NCBI GenBank assembly: GCA_947468985.1
Contig: CANINJ010000003.1
Location: 1-19,712 of the forward strand
Length of the DNA stretch: 19,712 nt
Direction: 5' to 3'
DNA from: Bacteroidota bacterium
GTDB taxonomy: Bacteria; Bacteroidota; Bacteroidia; Flavobacteriales; Flavobacteriaceae
Part shown: one piece after another, positions 14,986-19,712 of the stretch
Numbering within the stretch: position 1 is the first letter of the stretch
Layout of the letters: each line of letters begins with the position of its first letter
Notes under the pieces: generated by a model
The model's database searches: none
What the model was told of the DNA's origin: nothing
Seen by the model: the letters and a program-made list of their open reading frames with translations, nothing else
Program-made: the position numbers and the translations under genes

Positions 14986-15103
14986 CAAATGACAACTAAC
15001 TAAGAAATGTTTTTCTATTATTACTAATGTGGCATAGAAACGTAGATGATAGAATGTAAGAATCAAAATAAACCTAAATTAAATTTATAAAAAAAACAAA
15101 ATC

Positions 15104-16213
15104 ATGAAAAAAATATTTGTAATTATTGTATTATGCTTATCATGCAAAAGTTTTGCCCAATCAACTTTTTCTTCAGGATTTGAGACAGGATATAAGGCAG
15201 GATATTGTTATGGAAGGCCTGGCTGTATTACTCCAATAGTTCCTATTGCACCTATTGGGGGATTTAGCTATAAAGATGGTTATAATAAGGGCTTTCAAAT
15301 GGGATTAGATATCCAAAGAGGTTTGAAAATTGAATACTCACATGGTTATAAAGGTACAGAAATGACTTTCTTAGATAATGCTATGTATAAAGCTCCTTAT
15401 GAGTTAATGATGAAAATAATAGATAAGAAAGACAAGGAATTTGAAGATAAATATGGATCTTTTGAAAATAGAGATAGAATTTTTAAAGAATTATTGTTAA
15501 AAGGACTTGACGCTTTTAATAAAAAAGATTATTATGGCGCAATTAATTTTTGTAACCAAGCAGAAGAAACTCTTTTGACTAACCCAATGATAGATATCAT
15601 TTTAGGCGGAAGCTATTATTCAATTGGAGATTATGATAATTCAATAAGACATTTAAAAACAGCTAAGAATAATGGATATACTGAAGCTGATGAGTACATA
15701 CAACTAATTAAGAAAAAAGAAAAAGAAATGACGTATGAAAGACCAATTAAATTTGGAGCTAAATTTGGCTTCAATATTAATAGTTTAAAATCATCTCCAT
15801 TTTTAGGATTATTCTTTCAAGGTAGAAATGGAACATGGGGAATTAAAAATTTCAGCATATTAACAGAACTACAGTTTTATAAGTCGCAATACAATCAGGA
15901 GATACTAAATAGTTGGTATCCAGAAGGAAAAAAAATATACGAGAATAAAGACAACATCTTACAAATCAATTTGCTAATTAAAAATTCTTTAGATAAAAAC
16001 TTTGCAATTATTTATGGTACTGGATTATCGGCTGGATTAGAAAGCCAAAGCGTTATGCTTGATTTAAATGCAGGTGTTCAATATCATTTTACGCAATACA
16101 TTTTTTCAGAATTTAGATATAATAGGAATATAACTAGAAGCTATTTTCAAGGGGACGGAAATTTAGTTTACAATCCAAACAACTTTCAATTTTCAGTAGG
16201 GTATAAATTTTAA
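15104..16213 (+). CDS. Exported TPR/outer-membrane beta-barrel-like protein
   Basis: A 369-aa protein. Residues 1-19 are a Sec signal peptide (MKKI, hydrophobic core, SFAQ end). Residues 22-85 are Gly/Tyr-rich with repeated GY..G units (FETGYKAGY, KDGYNKGFQMG). Residues 127-200 resemble one to two tetratricopeptide repeats (GLDAFNKKDYYGAINFCNQAE, GGSYYSIGDYDNSIRHLKTA). From 214 to the end, alternating strands (FGAKFGFNIN, LTELQFYKSQYN, AGVQYHFTQYIFSEFRYNRN) end in FSVGYKF; a terminal aromatic residue is typical of outer-membrane barrels recognised by BamA. It is probably an outer-membrane or periplasmic envelope protein. It leads a two-gene unit with the next gene, 47 bp away, under the promoter at 14940-14969. 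No named family is recognised. Confidence 0.85.
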   Translation: MKKIFVIIVLCLSCKSFAQSTFSSGFETGYKAGYCYGRPGCITPIVPIAPIGGFSYKDGYNKGFQMGLDIQRGLKIEYSHGYKGTEMTFLDNAMYKAPYELMMKIIDKKDKEFEDKYGSFENRDRIFKELLLKGLDAFNKKDYYGAINFCNQAEETLLTNPMIDIILGGSYYSIGDYDNSIRHLKTAKNNGYTEADEYIQLIKKKEKEMTYERPIKFGAKFGFNINSLKSSPFLGLFFQGRNGTWGIKNFSILTELQFYKSQYNQEILNSWYPEGKKIYENKDNILQINLLIKNSLDKNFAIIYGTGLSAGLESQSVMLDLNAGVQYHFTQYIFSEFRYNRNITRSYFQGDGNLVYNPNNFQFSVGYKF

Positions 16214-16260
16214 GAAAAAATAATTAGTTTAATAAACAAAACAATTAATATAAAACACAA

Positions 16261-16809
16261 ATGAAAAAAATAATTTATCTTTTAATATTTTCGAGTATTT
16301 TTCAATTTTCTAATGCTCAAAGTGCAAACGACACTAAAGATTTCATTTCCGAACAAATTAGTGCAAATCCTCCGATGTCAAATTACAAAACTGCCGGTTT
16401 CTTTGATAATAACGTATTAAAATTTGATGCTGAAAGAGTATCTAACAGAACGATGTCCGAAAATGATTTTAAAAATTCATTCATATTTTTGTATGATATT
16501 TTTAATAATTTAGGAACAATCAATATACTTACAAAGGCTCATATAATTGACATTCGGGACATTGTTAAAGTTTCAACTACAAAAATGTCTGATAAAGTTA
16601 ATTATTACAAAATTTCAGTTTATATAGGGAATAATTATTACGCAAAAGAATATACTACTTCAATAAATAATGACCCAAAATGGGAATATCTCGAGAAAAT
16701 GCAAATTTCAATAGGAGATAATTACGAGGCTTCTCAAAAAATTAAAAAAGCAATAATTTATTTGGGGAAAATTCAAGGAATAACAATAAAAGATGGCGAC
16801 TTATTTTAG
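16261..16809 (+). CDS. Small exported protein of unknown function
   Basis: A 182-aa protein. Residues 1-20 form a Sec signal peptide (MKKIIYLLIFSSIFQFSNAQ) with probable cleavage after NAQ. There is no lipobox cysteine, so a periplasmic or secreted location is expected. The mature part alternates strands and polar turns, with no motif I know (NDFKNSFIFLYDIFNNLGTINILTKAHIIDIRDIVKVS; KVNYYKISVYIGNNYYAKEYTT). Its signal peptide and spacing match the upstream barrel protein, so both are probably co-transcribed and exported together; a joint role is inferred. The region after its stop carries crossing inverted repeats. This gene and its 3' block together may have arrived as one unit. Confidence 0.8.
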   Translation: MKKIIYLLIFSSIFQFSNAQSANDTKDFISEQISANPPMSNYKTAGFFDNNVLKFDAERVSNRTMSENDFKNSFIFLYDIFNNLGTINILTKAHIIDIRDIVKVSTTKMSDKVNYYKISVYIGNNYYAKEYTTSINNDPKWEYLEKMQISIGDNYEASQKIKKAIIYLGKIQGITIKDGDLF

Positions 16810-17011
16810 AAAATAAAACGTTAGACGAAAGCCTTTTGGCATTATGGAGGGTTTTGGGCTTGATTTAAAGTTGGTTTGTAATTGCAAAGATAGTTTTTAT
16901 CAGAAGGTAAAGGTTTCCTTAATCAAGCACATTGTAAAACCACTAAACCATATGCACCAATATATTTGAGTATTAATTAAAAATGAGAAATAATAAAAAA
17001 AATCGATTGAC
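16810..17011. repeat. Intergenic block with two crossing inverted repeats
   Basis: GCTTGATT (16858-16865) is the perfect inverse of AATCAAGC (16921-16928). AGTTGGTTT (16869-16877) matches, with one bulged T, AAACCACT (16937-16944). The two pairings interlock, as in a pseudoknot or two alternative folds. Upstream lies GTTAGAC followed by GCC/GGC near the stop of the preceding gene. The block has no gene and no T-run. It reminds me of repeated, cassette-like 3' sequences behind hypothetical genes in Flavobacterium genomes; this is memory, not a search result. Confidence 0.5.
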
Positions 17012-17686
17012 ATGACTGTCAAAAAAGAAAGTTTGTTAGGGATAGATATAATGAATGATGAAAGAGTAGACTTTAAACCAAGTATTGATTTTTTGAAAAA
17101 AAGTCAAAAATGCAAATTGGCATATGATGAACTAATTCAGTACCAAAACGTAGTTATTGGTAAAGAAGTGTATTTAGTTTGGTTGGAAAAATTCTACCAT
17201 TTGAAAGAATCATTAAACCTACAAGCATTTAACTATATCGGATTTTACAAATTTTTTTGGCTCTATAACAGAATTGAAGAGCTAAAGAATTATTTACAAT
17301 CAGATGATTTTACAAAAGAAGCTCTAAGAGAATTTCAAACCATTGAAAAGAATAATGAACAAAAATTGTTAAAATGGCTGGTTAAATATGAAAAAATAGG
17401 TGAAACTCTCGTAATGTTGCTATATTTATTTGAAGACACTGATATTGAAAAACTTGAAGAAAATGCGTTTTTTAAAGTTGATGGTTTAAAAATAAAGACA
17501 TTAGATTTCAAGTGTCTTGCAAAATTCAGGTTTTTGTTTGATAACCATTATTGGAATATGCTTGAAAAATATACCACATTTACCAAAGAGGATATTATTC
17601 GCCATATGAATGAGAATAACGAAATGTCAAACTACATTACGTCTTTATCTTACCATTTAGACAAAAGAGATATTAAGTCATTCTGA
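17012..17686 (+). CDS. Helical protein of unknown function (224 aa)
   Basis: A cytoplasmic protein with no signal peptide or membrane segment, predicted mostly alpha-helical and rich in Lys, Glu, Leu, Phe and Tyr. Clear amphipathic helices are YDELIQYQNVVIGKEVYLVWLEKFYHL, FYKFFWLYNRIEELKNYLQS and EFQTIEKNNEQKLLKWLVKYEKI. I recognise no catalytic motif or family. ATG 17012 follows an AT-rich leader; an internal ATG at residue 14 (MNDERVDFKP) is an alternative start. It is the first of three plus-strand genes (with the TPR and LRR genes), each separated by about 85-100 bp, so they need not form one operon. Confidence 0.75.
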   Translation: MTVKKESLLGIDIMNDERVDFKPSIDFLKKSQKCKLAYDELIQYQNVVIGKEVYLVWLEKFYHLKESLNLQAFNYIGFYKFFWLYNRIEELKNYLQSDDFTKEALREFQTIEKNNEQKLLKWLVKYEKIGETLVMLLYLFEDTDIEKLEENAFFKVDGLKIKTLDFKCLAKFRFLFDNHYWNMLEKYTTFTKEDIIRHMNENNEMSNYITSLSYHLDKRDIKSF

Positions 17687-17785
17687 TCCTTGTGATTTGT
17701 AATTTATGAAATTAATTAAGCCAACTTTAAAAAGCATGTAAATTATAATTTCTGGTATAACTAATAAAATTCTACCCTAATTTTT

Positions 17786-18391
17786 ATGCAAAACCAAACC
17801 AATTCTAAAAAGTCAACAAAAGATAATTCAATGACTACTTCAATAGATTTAAAGAAAAAATCAGAAGAAATTGAAGTAAAAAAACAGCTTGAGAGATTTG
17901 AAAAATACCTAAGTTATTTTGACGACCAGCCTAGTTATTTTTTGGTTTTAGCTAATCTTAAACTCCAAATTGAGGATATTGAAGGGGCATTGAAATATAT
18001 AGATGAAGCATACAAACTTTTTCCAAAAGCAGAGTTTATTTATGACATGAGAGCTAAAATTTCGTACAAAATGAAAGACTATAATGGAGCTTTAATGAAC
18101 CTTAATCAGGCTATAGATATTAACCCTGAAAATGAGTTGTACTATTTTAGAAGAGGTAAAGTTTTATTCTGTCTTAAAATTTATTCTAAAGCAAATGAGG
18201 ATTACTCAAAAGCAATAGAAATTAATAGCTCAAAAGACATTTATTTCTACAACAGAGCACTTGCTAGAGGTTGTTTACGTGATTTTGAAAGTGCAATTGC
18301 AGATCTTGAAAAGACATTAGAGTTAAATCCCAATAAAACTAGGGCAAAAGAAATTATAATAGAACTTAGAAAATTATTAAATAAGCAATAA
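17786..18391 (+). CDS. Tetratricopeptide-repeat protein
   Basis: A 201-aa cytoplasmic protein. After a Ser/Lys-rich disordered lead (residues 1-30) and a linker helix it has four consecutive TPR units, at about 50-80, 85-117, 119-150 and 153-185. Each shows the usual small/aromatic pattern: LANLKLQIEDIEGALKYIDEA, KISYKMKDYNGALMNLNQAI, GKVLFCLKIYSKANEDYSKAI and RALARGCLRDFESAIADLEKT. Each unit ends in a Pro- or Asn-type break (INPEN, ELNPNK). Such repeats form a protein-binding superhelix and give no enzymatic activity. Its partner is not evident; the neighbouring LRR protein and the 224-aa protein are candidates by position. An intrinsic terminator follows. Confidence 0.9.
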   Translation: MQNQTNSKKSTKDNSMTTSIDLKKKSEEIEVKKQLERFEKYLSYFDDQPSYFLVLANLKLQIEDIEGALKYIDEAYKLFPKAEFIYDMRAKISYKMKDYNGALMNLNQAIDINPENELYYFRRGKVLFCLKIYSKANEDYSKAIEINSSKDIYFYNRALARGCLRDFESAIADLEKTLELNPNKTRAKEIIIELRKLLNKQ

Positions 18392-18397
18392 TGATTT

Positions 18398-18425
18398 ATC
18401 AATGCAGGAGTTAGCATTGATTTTT
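18398..18425 (+). terminator. Intrinsic terminator after the TPR gene
   Basis: A perfect 8-bp stem ATCAATGC (18398-18405) / GCATTGAT (18414-18421), loop of 8 nt, followed by four more T (18422-18425). It begins 7 bp after the TPR stop codon and separates that gene from the LRR gene. The low GC content and short T-run make it modest. Confidence 0.55.
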
Positions 18426-18475
18426 AGTAATGGTTTATTCCAGTTCAGCATAAAAAACAATAAGATTACTAATAA

Positions 18476-19384
18476 TTGATACAAACTCCTAAACTTAAAG
18501 AATTGCAACTATCAACAAATACCAGATATTTACTTGCCCAACACCTTCATTGGATTAACAATGGCTATGATATCATCAAGATTAATGAAGTCATAGATGC
18601 TATTAGTTCTGAAGATCCTTTTTGTGCAACAACATTATATCAAATTGAAAGAAAACTTGGCACATCTATTAATACTGATTTTGAGCTTGAAGAGTTAGGA
18701 AAATTAACTTACTTTTATCCATGCTTAATAAAATTTGATGGAAATCTTGATTTTTTAAAGTATTGTAAAAACCTTAAAGAAGTTGATTTTGGTTGTTTAA
18801 ATTTAGAGGACATAAGTGATTTAACATACTTAAAAGATTTAACCAATTTAAACTTGTGTAATAATAATATCAATAACATTAATTCACTAGCTACATTAGA
18901 AAACCTGGAAGTGATTAATTTAGGGGGTTGTAATCCATTTTCATTAAAGCCTTTGCTACGGCTCAAGAAAATTAGAAAGATTGTACTTGATGATATTGAA
19001 AATGAAGATGATATTTTTGAAATTATTTCAAATCAAGAAGCATGTTCAATAGAATATCTTGTTAGTAATAACTCAGTTTTACATGGTATCACATTTCCAA
19101 AATTCTGGGTATTCATCTACCTTAATAAAGAAAAGCTAAATATTAGTATGACTTCAATTGTAACAGATAAATGGAGCAGGTTCTGTGAAATACCAACTGG
19201 ATTGATTGAGGATAATAGTTTTTTGACTGCTTATAAAGAACTTTTAAATACCGAGCTTGACAAAAGAATTCATGCAGTGTTAAAATCTAATTATGAAATT
19301 TTAGAGGAATCTAAGCGCTACACAGAACAAGAAATAGAGTTTGAAGTTGAGTTGAAAATGAGAAAAATAAATCATATCGAATAA
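18476..19384 (+). CDS. Leucine-rich-repeat protein with TTG start
   Basis: A 302-aa cytoplasmic protein. The only sensible start is TTG 18476: a TAA stop lies directly upstream in frame and the first in-frame ATG is past residue 200. Residues 1-80 are helical (RYLLAQHLHWINNGYDI). Residues 95-170 hold about three to four leucine-rich repeats of the LxxLxxLxLxxNxI type (YLKDLTNLNLCNNNINNINSLATLENLEVINLGG). The C-terminal third is mixed with a final Glu/Lys-rich helix (YTEQEIEFEVELKMRKINH). LRRs bind proteins; no effector domain is recognised. It is the last gene before the tRNA fragment. The unusual start may mean low expression, or a lost ATG through a small upstream mutation. Confidence 0.8.
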   Translation: MIQTPKLKELQLSTNTRYLLAQHLHWINNGYDIIKINEVIDAISSEDPFCATTLYQIERKLGTSINTDFELEELGKLTYFYPCLIKFDGNLDFLKYCKNLKEVDFGCLNLEDISDLTYLKDLTNLNLCNNNINNINSLATLENLEVINLGGCNPFSLKPLLRLKKIRKIVLDDIENEDDIFEIISNQEACSIEYLVSNNSVLHGITFPKFWVFIYLNKEKLNISMTSIVTDKWSRFCEIPTGLIEDNSFLTAYKELLNTELDKRIHAVLKSNYEILEESKRYTEQEIEFEVELKMRKINHIE

Positions 19385-19391
19385 TGTTCAT

Positions 19392-19413
19392 GTAAAACAT
19401 TTGTAAAACATTT
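19392..19413. repeat. Two tandem copies of GTAAAACATTT
   Basis: Two perfect head-to-tail 11-bp copies, at 19392-19402 and 19403-19413, about 110 bp inside the presumed island end. Short direct repeats near an attachment site can be arm-type integrase or excisionase binding sites; here that is inference. The rest of 19385-19524 is A-rich and shows no gene. Confidence 0.5.
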
Positions 19414-19524
19414 ATCATTATCAAATGAAAAAATCAGTAAGTAAAAGAAAATTAACAATTGTTATTTAATTGGTAATCAGATAAAAAGAAACAAAAAGAA
19501 AATATATGTTACATAACCTGAAGG

Positions 19525-19568
19525 GACTGTTAATCAGAGGGTCCTTGGTTCGAGCCCAAGAGAGGGAG
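19525..19568 (+). other. 3' fragment of tRNA-Asn(GUU): probable island attachment site
   Basis: The 44 bases begin with GA followed by the anticodon loop CTGTTAA (anticodon GTT) and the 3' anticodon-stem strand TCAGA. A variable loop, the T-arm CTTGG-TTCGAGC-CCAAG and the 3' acceptor strand AGAGGGA plus discriminator G (19568) follow. The 5' acceptor strand, D-arm and 5' anticodon strand are absent: the bases in front (ATAACCTGAAGG) do not pair as required. CCA is not encoded, as is common in this phylum. So it is not a working tRNA but the duplicated 3' end left by integration, with the crossover at or near the anticodon loop. The intact gene should stand at the island's other end, outside the window. 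Confidence 0.85.
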
Positions 19569-19575
19569 CTAATTG

Positions 19576-19606
19576 AAAAAAGAGGTCATTATTGACCTCT
19601 TTTTTT
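19576..19606. terminator. Strong bidirectional intrinsic terminator
   Basis: A 13-bp arm AAAAAAGAGGTCA (19576-19588), loop TTAT and arm TGACCTCTTTTTT (19593-19605). The A- and T-runs make it work in both directions. It was probably the terminator of the original tRNA-Asn gene, now cut off from it by the island. It also ends the leftward gene whose stop is at 19632. Confidence 0.88.
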
Positions 19607-19631
19607 ATGGAATAAATCAAAGCTTAATTTC

Positions 19632-19712
19632 TTATAGTCTTCTAAATCTTTTGAAAAAAGACCAAATTACTTCACAAGCATTCATATCCTGACTCGTCTT
19701 GCCAATAATTAA
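19632..19712 (-). CDS. C-terminal end of a probable alpha/beta-hydrolase (partial)
   Basis: Only 26 codons and the TAA are inside the window. They read ...GKTSQDMNACEVIWSFFKRFRRL. The 'D.NA.EVIW.FF' ending resembles the last helix of PHB-depolymerase/feruloyl-esterase-like hydrolases. With so few residues this is a weak guess; another frame here is also open for some codons. If right, it belongs to the host chromosome next to the tRNA-Asn locus. Confidence 0.4.
   Translation of the reverse strand, partial: LIIGKTSQDMNACEVIWSFFKRFRRL

Larger units (their letters stand above)
1..19568. mobile_element. Probable tRNA-Asn-integrated genomic island, right end (left end outside window)
   Basis: The 3' part of a tRNA-Asn gene at 19525-19568 lacks its 5' half and is followed at once by a tRNA-style terminator. 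Integrases that use tRNA 3' ends leave an intact tRNA at one end of the element and such a fragment at the other. Because the fragment reads left to right, the element should lie to its left. The content agrees: a restriction-modification operon, a short RadC-like protein, an XRE regulator and several unrecognised genes. No integrase, relaxase or intact tRNA is visible here, so the island's other end and its type (integrative conjugative element or simple island) cannot be determined. The extent to position 1 is inference. Confidence 0.45.

Noticed and set aside
16818..16840. GTTAGAC as an integron attC site
   Set aside because: A single 7-bp match to a loose consensus; the matching partner core and the usual long imperfect stem around it are not seen, so only the crossing repeats further on are reported.
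18715..18966. Minus-strand frame inside the LRR gene
   Set aside because: Its product is the complement of leucine-rich repeat codons and shows nothing recognisable.
1..19712. CRISPR array or cas genes
   Set aside because: No regularly spaced repeats of suitable length and no Cas motifs were seen on either strand.

Overview
The window is AT-rich DNA that looks like a member of the Bacteroidota, most likely Flavobacteriaceae. The support is the very low GC content, Bacteroidota-type promoters (TTG/TTTG, 18-19 bp spacer, TAnnTTTG), weak Shine-Dalgarno signals, outer-membrane barrel proteins ending in an aromatic residue, and a Flavobacterium-like tRNA-Asn fragment that does not encode CCA. The genus is inferred from general familiarity, not from a search.

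Left part (1-11716, all on the minus strand): one compact defence operon. In transcription order it holds a half-size HsdS (185 aa), HsdM (512 aa), a full-size HsdS split by a frameshift, a DUF3800 protein, a small putative BECR-fold RNase-like protein, HsdR, a YgjP-type zinc metallopeptidase-like protein, and a large RecQ-family helicase that runs off the left edge. The helicase has an N-terminal Vsr/DUF559-like PD-(D/E)XK nuclease domain. Most genes overlap or lie within 40 bp of each other. The one larger gap, between the BECR-like gene and hsdR, carries on the opposite strand a good promoter, three successive hairpins and an intrinsic terminator. This looks like a roughly 97-nt antisense RNA to the hsdR leader.

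Middle part (11717-14917): a locally GC-rich structured intergenic region, then plus-strand genes for a 133-aa unknown protein and a short RadC/JAB-domain protein, a pairing I associate with Bacteroidota mobile DNA. They are followed by a 393-aa protein of unknown function, a 69-aa ORF and a convergent 72-aa XRE regulator.

Right part (14918-19524): a divergent promoter with symmetric half-sites between the XRE gene and an exported TPR/beta-barrel protein, a second exported protein, an intergenic block with crossing inverted repeats, a helical protein of unknown function, a four-repeat TPR protein and a leucine-rich-repeat protein.

Boundary (19525-19712): a 44-nt 3' part of tRNA-Asn(GUU), from just before the anticodon loop to the discriminator base, with no D-arm or 5' acceptor strand. 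It is followed by a strong bidirectional terminator and the last codons of a minus-strand gene, probably a hydrolase. This is the usual scar of an element integrated in a tRNA 3' end. The window left of about 19525 is therefore probably a genomic island carrying an augmented type I restriction-modification system, and the DNA to the right is the original chromosome.
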